Assembly (NCBI RefSeq): GCF_014648575.1
Contig: NZ_BMRJ01000002.1
Coordinates: forward strand, 228,128-292,127
From: Agromyces mediolanus
GTDB taxonomy: Bacteria; Actinomycetota; Actinomycetes; Actinomycetales; Microbacteriaceae
Length of the DNA stretch: 64,000 bases
Direction: 5' to 3'
The notes under the pieces: model-generated
What the model saw: the letters and a program-made list of their open reading frames with translations, nothing else
Told to the model about the DNA's origin: nothing
The model's database searches: none
Translations under genes and position numbers: made by a program
Shown here: positions 24,821-32,594 of the stretch, piece after piece
Numbering within the stretch: position 1 is the stretch's first letter
How the letters are laid out: every line of letters starts with the position of its first letter

Positions 24821-25844
24821 GATCATCGAGAAGACCCTGTCCTACGCGGAGAGCGTGAACGCGGCCCTCGCCCGTGCGCTCGAGGAGCGCCCCGAGACGC
24901 TGCTCTTCGGCGAGGACGTGGCGATCCCCGGCGGCGTGTTCGGCGTCACCAAGGGCCTGCGCCGCAAGTTCGGTGAGCGGGTGTTCGACACCCCGATCTC
25001 CGAGTCGGCGATCCTCGGCGGCGCGGTCGGCTCGGCGATGTTCGGCCGGCGGCCGATCGTCGAGATCATGTGGGCCGACTTCGCCCTCGTCGCGTTCGAC
25101 CAGATCGTGAACCAGGCGGCCAACGTGCGGTACGTCTCGCGGGGCGCGCTCACCGCGCCGCTGACGGTGCGCACCCAGCAGGGCAACGCCCCCGGCGCCT
25201 GCGCCCAGCACTCGCAGTCCCTGGAGGCGCTGTTCGCCCACATCCCCGGGATCCGCGTGTGCATGCCGACCACGAACCAGGACGCCTACGACCTGCTGCT
25301 CAGCGCCATCTGGAGCGACGACCCGACGATCGTGATCGAGAACCGCACGCTCTACCACGGCGCCAAGCAGCCGGTGCGGATCGGCGGTCCCGTGCAGGCG
25401 GTCGGCGGGGTCGGCCTGCGCCGCTCGGGCTCGGACCTCACCGTCGTCACCTGGGGCGCGATGCAGCACCGGGTGCTCGCCGCCGCCGAGCGCGCCGCGG
25501 CCGAGGGCATCGACGCCGAGGTGCTCGACGCCCGGTGGATCCGCCCGCTCGATCTCGACAGCATTCTCGCGAGTGTGCAGCGCACCGGTCGGCTGCTCGT
25601 GGTGCACGAGGCGCACACGATCGGCGGGGTGGGCGCCGAAGTGGTCTCCCGCGTCGTCGAGAGCGGCGTCCGGCTCAGCTCGCCGCCGGTGCGGATCGGC
25701 GCGCTGGAGACGCGGATCCCGGCGGCGGTGCAGTTGGCCGCCCGGGTGCTGCCGGCGGACGAGGACATCCTCGGCGCGATCCGCCGCGTCGCGCACGACG
25801 TGCCGGCCGGCCGCGTCGAAGCCATGCCGGTGGGTGCGCGATGA
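24813..25844 (+). CDS. TPP-dependent 2-oxoacid/acetoin dehydrogenase E1, beta subunit
   Basis: The protein has 343 residues. It begins with the E1 beta pattern (AARALEERPETLLFGEDVAIPGG is preserved in part), with FDTPISESAILGGAVGSAMFGRRPIVEIM, TQQGNAPGACAQHSQSLEAL (His133, the conserved active-site histidine region) and a C-terminal transketolase domain (WGAMQHRVLAAAERAA, VLDARWIRPLD, VVHEAHTIGGVGAEV). It pairs with the alpha gene to form an alpha2beta2 E1. It resembles acetoin dehydrogenase E1 (AcoB), and no lipoyl E2 is present in the locus. Confidence 0.93.
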   Translation: MPEIIEKTLSYAESVNAALARALEERPETLLFGEDVAIPGGVFGVTKGLRRKFGERVFDTPISESAILGGAVGSAMFGRRPIVEIMWADFALVAFDQIVNQAANVRYVSRGALTAPLTVRTQQGNAPGACAQHSQSLEALFAHIPGIRVCMPTTNQDAYDLLLSAIWSDDPTIVIENRTLYHGAKQPVRIGGPVQAVGGVGLRRSGSDLTVVTWGAMQHRVLAAAERAAAEGIDAEVLDARWIRPLDLDSILASVQRTGRLLVVHEAHTIGGVGAEVVSRVVESGVRLSSPPVRIGALETRIPAAVQLAARVLPADEDILGAIRRVAHDVPAGRVEAMPVGAR

Positions 25845-26659
25845 GCGCCGCCGCGCCGCTCGCCATGCCGGTCTTCGCTCCGCTGTTCACGCCAGGCACC
25901 GAGCGCGTCGAGGTGCGCTGGCTGACTGTGGAGGCGCCGATCGATGCCGACGTCGCCGCCCGGTGCCTGCCCGCCGGGCTGGGCGTGCCGGACTCGCCGA
26001 CCGTGGCGCTCTGGATCGCCCAGTTCATCGGCGCGGAGTTCGCCTCGCCCGACGGGGTCGAGCGTCGCCCGGACTACCTGCAGGGCGGCGTCTCGCTGCG
26101 CTGCGCCGGATACGGCGGCGGCCCGGACGGCGCCTACGCGATCGAGACCTTCGTCGAGGGCCTGAACCACGGCATCCTCGGCCGCGAGCTGTTCGGGCTG
26201 CCGAAGAAGCAGGCCCGAGCGGTCCGCCTCGACGAGCACGGCGACGGCGTCGCCTTCGCGATCGTCTCCGCCCTCGGCGAGGAGCTCGTCGCGGGGGAGG
26301 CGGTGCTCGGGCGCGGCTCGCAGGACGTCCCCGCCCCCGACTGGTTCGCCCGGCACTGCACGGTGAAGGCGATCCCGAGCGCGGAGGGCACCGGCTACGA
26401 CTTGTGCAAGCTCGTCGAGATCCCGTGGAGCCTCACCGCCCTCGGTCCCGCCCGCAGGGGCACCGCGGACTTCGTCTGGGGCGCGAGCGAGGCCGACCCC
26501 CTGCACGTCTTCGCCCCGAGCGGACCGGCGACGGCCGCCTACGGCCGCGCGGTGCTCGACATCGGTTACGGCCGGTACCTCGCCGACGTGGACCCGCCCG
26601 CGCCGCTCGGCCGCCCGAGCTGGACCCCGGTGCCGCCGCACGCGCAGCACGCGCCCTGA
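25841..26659 (+). CDS. acetoacetate decarboxylase-like protein
   Basis: The protein has 272 residues and overlaps the E1 beta stop by ATGA. It has the acetoacetate-decarboxylase fold sequence, including the pair of lysines in ELFGLPKKQARAV (Lys122 and Lys123), corresponding to the Schiff-base lysine and the neighbour that lowers its pKa, and the Glu-rich FVEGLNHGILGRELF before it. Members decarboxylate or hydrate/aldol-cleave 2- or 3-oxo acids. In this unit it could act on an oxo acid formed by transamination. Whether it truly decarboxylates is unknown. Confidence 0.85.
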   Translation: MSAAAPLAMPVFAPLFTPGTERVEVRWLTVEAPIDADVAARCLPAGLGVPDSPTVALWIAQFIGAEFASPDGVERRPDYLQGGVSLRCAGYGGGPDGAYAIETFVEGLNHGILGRELFGLPKKQARAVRLDEHGDGVAFAIVSALGEELVAGEAVLGRGSQDVPAPDWFARHCTVKAIPSAEGTGYDLCKLVEIPWSLTALGPARRGTADFVWGASEADPLHVFAPSGPATAAYGRAVLDIGYGRYLADVDPPAPLGRPSWTPVPPHAQHAP

Positions 26660-26709
26660 GGCACCGCAGCACCACCCGGCATCCGCCCCGATCGTCCCGG
26701 CGATCCTCC

Positions 26710-26760
26710 CGCGTCATCCGATCCATCCCACGCGTCACCCGATCCATCCCCCGCGTCACC
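26710..26760 (+). repeat. 21-bp tandem repeat (2.4 copies) upstream of MHS gene
   Basis: Two 21-bp units with a single A/C and A/C difference (26710-26730 and 26731-26751, CGCGTCAYCCGATCCATCCCM) are followed by a partial third (26752-26760). They end 20 bp before the MHS ATG at 26781, in the gap after the decarboxylase-like gene. The role, if any, is unknown; a variable spacer or mRNA stem is possible. Confidence 0.75.
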
Positions 26761-26780
26761 GAACAGCAAAGGAGCTCACG

Positions 26781-28130
26781 ATGACTGTCACGCACCCCCG
26801 CAACGCCCGCGAGAAGGGCCTGCAGCCCTCGCAGATGCGCGCGATCGTCGCCGCCTGCATCGGCAACTTCCTCGAGTGGTACGAATTCGTCCTGTACGGC
26901 TACTTCGCCGCGGTCTTCGCGGCGCTCTTCTTCCCCCAGGAGGATCCGGCCGTCGCCCTGCTGACGACGTTCCTCGTCTTCGGCATCAGCTTCATCATCC
27001 GCCCGCTCGGCGGGGTGCTGTTCGGCCTCGTCGGCGACCGGCTGGGCCGGAAGGCCGCCCTGTCGGCGATCATCCTGATGATCTCGATCGCGACCGCGCT
27101 CATGGGCCTCGTGCCGCCGTACGCGAGCATCGGCGTCCTGGCTCCGATCCTGATCTTCCTGCTGCGCCTGGTGCAAGGGCTCTCCGCCGGCGGCGAGTGG
27201 ATGGGCGCGGTCACGTACATCATCGAGACCGCCCCCGCGGGCAAGCGCGCCTGGTACGGCAGCTTCCAGACCATCACGATCGTGCTCGGCATGTTCGTCG
27301 CGGCGCTCACCTCGCTCTTCATCACCACCTCGATGAGCCCCGAAGCGGTGCTGGAGTGGGGCTGGCGCATCCCGTTCCTCGTCGCGCTCCCGCTCGGCCT
27401 GATCGGGCTGTACATGCGGCTCCGGCTCGCCGACCCCGCCGAGTTCACCGAGGCGAAGGCCGAGGTCGAGGCATCCGACGGCCGCCAGGCCGGCCGCTCG
27501 CCGCTCACCCGCGTGCTGCGCGAGAACTGGCGCTCGGTGCTGCTCGTCGCGGGACTCGTCGCCTCGCCCACCATGTGCACCTACGTGCTGCTCGTCTGGG
27601 GGCCGACATTCTTCGCGGGGCAGCTCGGGTACGCCGACACGGAGGCGCGCAACATCGGCCTCGTCTCGATGCTCGTGCTCGTCGCGCTGGTGCTCGCGTT
27701 CGCGAAGGCGTGCGACCGCTTCGGCCGGCGTCCGTTCATCCGCTGGGGCGCAGCGCTCGTGATCGTCACCACGCCGATCGGCTTCCTGCTGCTGCACACC
27801 CAGCAGCTCGGCCTCGCGATCCTCGGCATCGGGCTCATCCTCGTCGGCGACGCGATGATGCTCGCGGCCCAGCCCGCGCTCTTCGCCGAGCTCTTCCCGA
27901 CCGCGCAGCGGTACAGCGGCCTCGCGGTCGGCTACAACCTCGGCGTGGTGCTCTTCGGCGGCCTCGGCCCGCTCGTCGCGCAGGCCCTCGTCACGGCGAC
28001 GGGCTCGAGCTGGTCGCCCTCCTGGTACCTCGTGGGCGGTGCGGTCATCAGCCTCATCGCCGCCCTGTTCACCCCGGAGACGAAGCACGCCGAACTGCGC
28101 ACCGGCGCGATCCCCGCGGCGGGCGCATGA
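26781..28130 (+). CDS. MFS transporter, metabolite:H+ symporter (MHS) family
   Basis: The protein has 449 residues and 12 membrane helices. AAAGGAG lies 7-8 nt before the ATG. MHS signatures are CIGNFLEWYEFVLYGYFAAVFA, IIRPLGGVLFGLVGDRLGRKAAL and RLVQGLSAGGEWMGAVTY, plus DRFGRRPFIRWG. It resembles proton-coupled dicarboxylate, citrate or proline/betaine carriers. Its place inside the unit makes it the probable importer of the substrate degraded here. The next gene overlaps by ATGA. Confidence 0.94.
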   Translation: MTVTHPRNAREKGLQPSQMRAIVAACIGNFLEWYEFVLYGYFAAVFAALFFPQEDPAVALLTTFLVFGISFIIRPLGGVLFGLVGDRLGRKAALSAIILMISIATALMGLVPPYASIGVLAPILIFLLRLVQGLSAGGEWMGAVTYIIETAPAGKRAWYGSFQTITIVLGMFVAALTSLFITTSMSPEAVLEWGWRIPFLVALPLGLIGLYMRLRLADPAEFTEAKAEVEASDGRQAGRSPLTRVLRENWRSVLLVAGLVASPTMCTYVLLVWGPTFFAGQLGYADTEARNIGLVSMLVLVALVLAFAKACDRFGRRPFIRWGAALVIVTTPIGFLLLHTQQLGLAILGIGLILVGDAMMLAAQPALFAELFPTAQRYSGLAVGYNLGVVLFGGLGPLVAQALVTATGSSWSPSWYLVGGAVISLIAALFTPETKHAELRTGAIPAAGA

Positions 28131-29221
28131 CGGGCGCGGATGCCGGCATGCTGGCCCTCGTGCACAGCGGGTCGGCGGGGCTCGACGGGCTGCGCGTCGC
28201 GCGGATGCCGGCCCCGGAACCCGCGGCGGGGGAGGTGCTGCTCGCCGTCGAGTACGCGGGCCTGAACCGGCACGAGCTGTTCACCGCCGAGCGGCGCGAC
28301 GGCTCGGAACCGGCGCGGATCCTCGGCGCCGACGCGGTCGGCCGGGTGGTGGGCGTGGGGCCCGCCGCCTGGCCGGCGCACGGCAGCGACGGGCCCGCGC
28401 TCGGGGGCGACGGGCCCGCGCTCGGGGGCGACGCGCCCGCGCTCGGCGACCGGGTGCTGCTCGACCCCACCCTGAACTGGCCGGAGCGCGCCCGGGTGCC
28501 CGAGCACCCCGACCTGCTCGGCGGCCGCGCACCCGGGACCTTCGCGGAGTTCGTCGCCGTGCCGGTGGGGAACGCCCACCCCGTGCCGGCGCACCTCTCG
28601 GGGCCCGAGGCCGGGGCGCTCGGGCTCGCCGCGGTCACCGCCTACCGGGCGCTCTTCACCGTCGGCGAGCTGGTCGCGGGCGAGCACGTGCTCATCCCGG
28701 GCATCGGCAGCGGGGTCGGCCTTCTCGCGCTCGATCTCGCGCTCGCCGCGGGCGCCCGGGTCACCGTGACGAGCCGCTCGGCCGAGAAGCGCGACTTCGC
28801 GCTCGCCCGCGGTGCCGCCGCGGCGGTGCCGAGCGACGAGCTCGGCGCGGCCCGCCTGCCACCGGTGGACCTCGTCGTCGACACGGTCGGCGCCGCGAGC
28901 GTGCCGGCGGCGCTCGGCACGCTGCGACCCGGCGGCCGCGTCGTCACCCTCGGGGCGACGACGGGCGCGGAGATCCGGCTGTCGCTGCGCGAGCTGTTCT
29001 TCCGGCAGCTGAGCCTGCGGGGCACCTCCGTGGGCAGCGCGGAGGAGTTCCGTGACGCGCTCGCCTTCGTGCGCGAGCATGGGATCCGGCCCGTCGTCGA
29101 CGCGGTGCATCCGCTCGAGGAGGCCCCGGCCGCCATGCGCGCGAGCGCCGACGGACGGACGCTGGGCAAGACCGTGTTCCGGATGCCCGGAACGCTCGAT
29201 GAAGGAGGAGAACGGCCATGA
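28127..29221 (+). CDS. MDR-family (zinc-free quinone-oxidoreductase-like) dehydrogenase
   Basis: The protein has 364 residues. It has the MDR GroES-like domain ([27 protein letters not shown]) and a Rossmann domain ([39 protein letters not shown]). The structural and catalytic zinc ligands of classical alcohol dehydrogenases are not evident, fitting the quinone-oxidoreductase branch. Unusually, an insertion of 21 residues made of three 7-residue repeats (GDGPALG type, residues 86-106) sits between GVGPAAW and DRVLL, encoded by three 21-bp tandem repeats. It is translationally coupled to the MHS gene and overlaps the Rid gene. Confidence 0.88.
   Translation: MTGADAGMLALVHSGSAGLDGLRVARMPAPEPAAGEVLLAVEYAGLNRHELFTAERRDGSEPARILGADAVGRVVGVGPAAWPAHGSDGPALGGDGPALGGDAPALGDRVLLDPTLNWPERARVPEHPDLLGGRAPGTFAEFVAVPVGNAHPVPAHLSGPEAGALGLAAVTAYRALFTVGELVAGEHVLIPGIGSGVGLLALDLALAAGARVTVTSRSAEKRDFALARGAAAAVPSDELGAARLPPVDLVVDTVGAASVPAALGTLRPGGRVVTLGATTGAEIRLSLRELFFRQLSLRGTSVGSAEEFRDALAFVREHGIRPVVDAVHPLEEAPAAMRASADGRTLGKTVFRMPGTLDEGGERP
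28382..28444 (+). repeat. in-frame 21-bp tandem repeat, three copies
   Basis: Three 21-bp units (28382-28402, 28403-28423, 28424-28444) lie within the MDR dehydrogenase gene. They encode [14 protein letters not shown] and GGDAPAL. Because the unit is a multiple of 3, gain or loss of copies would keep the frame, so this is a likely length-variable loop. Confidence 0.85.
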
Positions 29222-29628
29222 TCGTCACCGGAGGCAACCCCGACGCGCTCGCCGCACCGATCGGGCAGTTCCGGCACTACACGGTCGTGCCGGACGACCA
29301 CCGCCTCGTGTACCTCTCGGGGCAGGTGGGACAGGACCGCGCCGGCGTGCTCGCTCCCGGCGGCTGCGGAGCGCAGACGGCGCAGGTCTTCCGCAATCTC
29401 GAGCTCCTGCTCGACGAGCTCGGCGCGACCCCCGCCCACATCGTGAAGCTCTTCACGATCGTCGCGGGCGAGGGGAGCTTCCGGGAGTTCGCGGGGGTCC
29501 GCACCGAGGTCTTCGGCCGTTGGTACCCGGACGGCGCCTACCCCGCGCACTCCGCGTTCGTGGCGGCCGAGCTCGCCGCCCCGGAGCTCCTCGTCGAGAT
29601 CGAGGCCGTGGTCGCGGTCCCGCGATGA
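29218..29628 (+). CDS. Rid-family protein (RidA/YjgF-like, active-site Arg replaced)
   Basis: The protein has 136 residues of the YjgF/YER057c/UK114 fold: [42 protein letters not shown] and [11 protein letters not shown]. Classical RidA enzymes, which hydrolyse enamines/imines made by PLP enzymes, have an Arg in the PARS segment; here it is His111 (PAHS). Like other Rid subgroups without the Arg, it may have another activity. It lies between the dehydrogenase and the class V aminotransferase, and overlaps both by ATGA-type junctions, so a role in clearing reactive imines is plausible but not supported by the key residue. Confidence 0.88.
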   Translation: MIVTGGNPDALAAPIGQFRHYTVVPDDHRLVYLSGQVGQDRAGVLAPGGCGAQTAQVFRNLELLLDELGATPAHIVKLFTIVAGEGSFREFAGVRTEVFGRWYPDGAYPAHSAFVAAELAAPELLVEIEAVVAVPR

Positions 29629-30728
29629 CGCCGGAGGAGTTCCGCGCGAGCTTCCCGGCGTTGGAGCGCTGGGCCTGGCTCGACACCCCCGGCTCGGCCC
29701 CGGCGGCGGCGCCGGTCGCGGCGGCCCTCCGGCGCGCGATCGACGGGCAGCTGGCCGGTGACTTCGACTGGGGCGACTGGGACGCGGCCTCCGAACGCGC
29801 CAGGGTGCGGTTCGCGGCCTGGTGCGGGGTACCGCGCGAATCGGTCGCGACGCTCGGCTCGCTCGCCGAGGCCGCCGCGACGGTCGCCCGCTTCCGACCC
29901 GCGGGCGTCGCGCTGCTCGCCGCCGACGAGTTCCAGAGTCTGCTGCTGCCCTTCGTCGCCGAGGCCGGCCGGGACCCCCGCCGCCCCGTCGGGCTCGTGC
30001 CGGTCGAAGCCGGCGAGAGCCGGAGCGACGCGCTGCTCGAACGGATCCGGCCGGGCGTCTCGCTCGTCGCGGTGTCGGAGACGACGACGCTCGACGGGGA
30101 ACGGATCGACCTCGCGGCGCTGCGGGAGCGCGCGAGCGAGGTCGGCGCCGAGCTCTTCGTGAACGCGACGCAGAGCCTCGGCGTGCTCCGTTCGCCGATC
30201 CCGGCGGCGGCGCCCGACTACCTCGCGGTGCACGGCTACAAGTGGATGCTCGCCCCGCGCGGCGCGGCGTGGCTCGTCGCGGCTCCCGCAGCGGCGGTTC
30301 AGCTGGAAGCCATCGCGCCGGGCTGGAAGACCGCCGAGGGCGCCGAGGGACTGTTCGGCGGCCGCCCGCAGCTCGGCGGCGGGCTCGCGCGGTGCGACAC
30401 CTCGCAGGCCTGGCTCTCCTGGATCGGGGCGGAGGCGGCGCTGGGCCTCCTCGCCCGGCTCGATCCGCTCGCGATCGAGGAGCGTGCGCTCGAACTCGCC
30501 GAGCTCTTCGAACGCGAAGCGCTCGAGCTCGGCGCCGTCCCCGCCCGGACCGGGGCGGGCTCGCACATCCGGGTGGTGCGGGTGGCGCGCCCCGAACGGC
30601 TCGCCGCCCGTCTCGCCGAGGCGGACGTGCGCGCACGCGTGACCGGCGATCGACTCCGCATCGGCGTGCACGGCTTCAACGACCTCCGCGATATCGAACG
30701 GGTGCTCGCCGCGATCCGGGCCGCCTGA
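29625..30728 (+). CDS. class V aminotransferase-fold PLP enzyme
   Basis: The protein has 367 residues. It resembles class V aminotransferases/cysteine-desulfurase-like enzymes: [48 protein letters not shown] with the PLP-binding Asp/Asn region, and the Schiff-base lysine in [15 protein letters not shown]. The C-terminal domain is present ([20 protein letters not shown]). The substrate is unknown; in such units these enzymes often convert an amino acid to a keto acid or cleave a C-N/C-C bond. It is the last gene of the nine-gene unit. Confidence 0.88.
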   Translation: MTPEEFRASFPALERWAWLDTPGSAPAAAPVAAALRRAIDGQLAGDFDWGDWDAASERARVRFAAWCGVPRESVATLGSLAEAAATVARFRPAGVALLAADEFQSLLLPFVAEAGRDPRRPVGLVPVEAGESRSDALLERIRPGVSLVAVSETTTLDGERIDLAALRERASEVGAELFVNATQSLGVLRSPIPAAAPDYLAVHGYKWMLAPRGAAWLVAAPAAAVQLEAIAPGWKTAEGAEGLFGGRPQLGGGLARCDTSQAWLSWIGAEAALGLLARLDPLAIEERALELAELFEREALELGAVPARTGAGSHIRVVRVARPERLAARLAEADVRARVTGDRLRIGVHGFNDLRDIERVLAAIRAA

Positions 30729-30830
30729 GCGGCCGGATGCCCGGAAGCGGGGAGTTCTCCCCATTCCGCACCGAGGCCCGAGCTGCTTGCATTGGAGCAC
30801 AAGGGACACCGAATCCGGGGGAGAAGAACC

Positions 30831-31091
30831 ATGAAGCGCAAGATCCGGCTGGCCACGACGACCGCGGCACTCGCTCTCGTCGTCACGGGTGGCGTGGCGA
30901 CTGCGGCACCGGCCCAGGCCGCCGACTGGAAGGCGTACAGCGTCAGCGTGCAGGGGCAGAGCGCCTGCAAGGGCATGCTGACGAGCGCCATCCGCGGCAA
31001 GCTGATGACCGGCTACAAGGTCGATCTGCGCCAGCCCTGCTACCACAGCGGCGGTGGCTACTGGAGCGCGTACTTTTACTACTCGCGCTGA
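30831..31091 (+). CDS. small secreted protein, about 56 residues mature, two cysteines
   Basis: From the ATG at 30831 (preceded by GGGGAGAAG) the product has 86 residues. The N-terminus is a Sec signal peptide: basic MKRKIR, a hydrophobic core and APAQA before the cleavage site (about residue 30). The mature part begins ADWKAYSVS and has two Cys (SACKGM and QPCYHS) that could form one disulfide, plus an aromatic tail GYWSAYFYYSR. An upstream in-frame ATG at 30792 would put a hydrophilic leader in front and is less likely. I do not recognise the family. It could be an extracellular peptide, inhibitor or bacteriocin-like factor; nothing in the sequence decides this. Confidence 0.7.
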   Translation: MKRKIRLATTTAALALVVTGGVATAAPAQAADWKAYSVSVQGQSACKGMLTSAIRGKLMTGYKVDLRQPCYHSGGGYWSAYFYYSR

Positions 31092-31137
31092 GCCCGCCGT
31101 CGGCGGCCCGAGGGGGTCGGGCCGCCGACTCGTGCGG

Positions 31138-32004
31138 TCACGCGCGCTCGACCGGGAGCCAGAGCTCGCACGTCGCCGTGGTGAAATCGTCCGCGCGGTC
31201 GAGCACGGCGACGATCGACGGGCCGGGGCGGAGCCGCCACGGGTTCGACGGGAACCAGTCCGTCGCCGTCGCGGCCCACGCGGTCTGCAGCGCGGCCGGA
31301 TACTCGCCGGCGACGCGGAACACGGCCCACTGACCGGCCGGGACCTCGATCGTGTCGAGGTCGTCGGGCGCTGCCGCGGCGTCCGCGAGCGCGACGCCGT
31401 GCAGATACGTCAGGGGCGTGCCCTCGCGGGCGTCGGGGTCCACGTCGGCGCTCACCTGGAGGAGTCCGCGCGGCTCGGTGTCGCCGAGCTGCTTCAACCG
31501 GGCGTGCTCGCTCGGCTCGATCGCCGCGATGTGCGCCTGGATGTGCGGATTCACCCCCTCGTGGATGAGCGGGACGCGCGCGGCGTGGCCGGCGAGCGTG
31601 AACGCGGGGCGATCGGTGATGCGGGTGTCCATCGGGGCACTCCCTTCGACGGTCAGGCGGAACCTGAGCTGCGGTTGCGTGCGAAGGGGGCCGCCGTCGC
31701 GACGCACCTCGGCCGGGGACGCCCCGTGCACCGCACGGAACGCCCGGCCGAACGCCTCCGTCGAGCCGTAGCCGTGGTGGACGGCGATGTCGAGCAGCTC
31801 GCCGTCGCCGAGGACCTCCGCCGCGGCGAGCGTCATCCGCCGCCGGCGGACGTACTCCGAGAGCGGCATCCCCGCCAGCGACGAGAACATGCGACGCAGG
31901 TGGTACTCGGTCGTGCCAGCCCGGCGCGCGAGCGCCGCCAGCTCCATCGGGCCGTCGAGGGTCTGCTCGACCAGCTCGACGACGCGGTCGAGCGTCGCGA
32001 TCAC
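31138..32004 (-). CDS. AraC-type regulator fused to a GyrI-like effector domain
   Basis: The protein has 288 residues. Residues 1-105 are an AraC helix-turn-helix (LAALARRAGTTEYHLRRMFSSLAGMPLSEYVRRRRM, then GYGSTEAFGRAFRAVHGASPAEVR). Residues 120-288 resemble the GyrI/SOUL-type effector-binding domain (TRITDRPAFTLAGHAARVPLIHEG, then GQWAVFRVAGEYPAAL and FELW-type end). Rob/SbmC-type regulators with this layout respond to small drugs or lipophilic acids. It diverges from the secreted peptide region and lies before the HxlR/MFS pair. Its targets are unknown. Confidence 0.9.
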   Translation of the reverse strand: MIATLDRVVELVEQTLDGPMELAALARRAGTTEYHLRRMFSSLAGMPLSEYVRRRRMTLAAAEVLGDGELLDIAVHHGYGSTEAFGRAFRAVHGASPAEVRRDGGPLRTQPQLRFRLTVEGSAPMDTRITDRPAFTLAGHAARVPLIHEGVNPHIQAHIAAIEPSEHARLKQLGDTEPRGLLQVSADVDPDAREGTPLTYLHGVALADAAAAPDDLDTIEVPAGQWAVFRVAGEYPAALQTAWAATATDWFPSNPWRLRPGPSIVAVLDRADDFTTATCELWLPVERA

Positions 32005-32095
32005 GGTTCCTCCTTCGCCGTCCAGCCTGCTCGTCGCGGCAGCCCGGTGCCCGACTTCCGCGGTCCGGATCGATCGGATGCCGACGGCTCCCGGG

Positions 32096-32476
32096 TCAGC
32101 CCGCGGTCGGCGCGGCGACCGCGGCCGTCGCGCGCTGGAGTCCCGCGTAGTGGCCGCCCCAGCGGGTCAGCGCCTCGACGAGGGGGCCCGCGCTCTCGCC
32201 GAGCTCGCTCAGCCGGTACTCGACCTTCGGCGGCACCTGCTGGTACACGGTGCGGGTGACGAGGCCGTCCTGTTCGAGCTCGCGCAGCTGGCGCGTCAGC
32301 ACCCGGGCGGTGGGGTTGTCGAGCAGGCGCCCGAGCTCGCCGAAGCGGAGCACGCCGTGCTCGGCCAGGGCTTTCAGGATGCTCGGCTTCCACGCGCCGC
32401 CGAGCACGGCGATCGAAACCTCGGCGTCGCAGGTGTCGGTCCATTCGCGGATGACGCGTTCGGTCTTCTCTCGCAT
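32096..32476 (-). CDS. HxlR family transcriptional regulator
   Basis: The protein has 126 residues from the ATG at 32476, which has GGAGGT 7 nt upstream; a GTG at 32485 would overlap that site. HxlR features are ISIAVLGGAWKPSILKALAEHGVLRFGELGRLL, VLTRQLRELEQDGLVTRTVYQQVPPKVEYRLSELG. HxlR proteins sense formaldehyde, quinones or other electrophiles, or redox state through a cysteine; here there is a Cys in TDTCDAEV. It diverges from an MFS drug exporter at 32595, its probable target. The intergenic region has CAGG/CCTG-type repeats. Confidence 0.9.
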   Translation of the reverse strand: MREKTERVIREWTDTCDAEVSIAVLGGAWKPSILKALAEHGVLRFGELGRLLDNPTARVLTRQLRELEQDGLVTRTVYQQVPPKVEYRLSELGESAGPLVEALTRWGGHYAGLQRATAAVAAPTAG

Positions 32477-32594
32477 CGGCTGCACCTCCGGGTGGCGATC
32501 GGATGACTCCTCGCGCCCATAGTATCCAAACAGGCACTACCTGACGAGAATGTCCGTACTTGTCCCTTCGTACTGTACTCCACAGAATGGAGCA

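Noticed and set aside
24399-25796. 465-residue minus-strand frame over the E1 genes
   Set aside because: Antisense shadow with Arg-rich tail and no domains.
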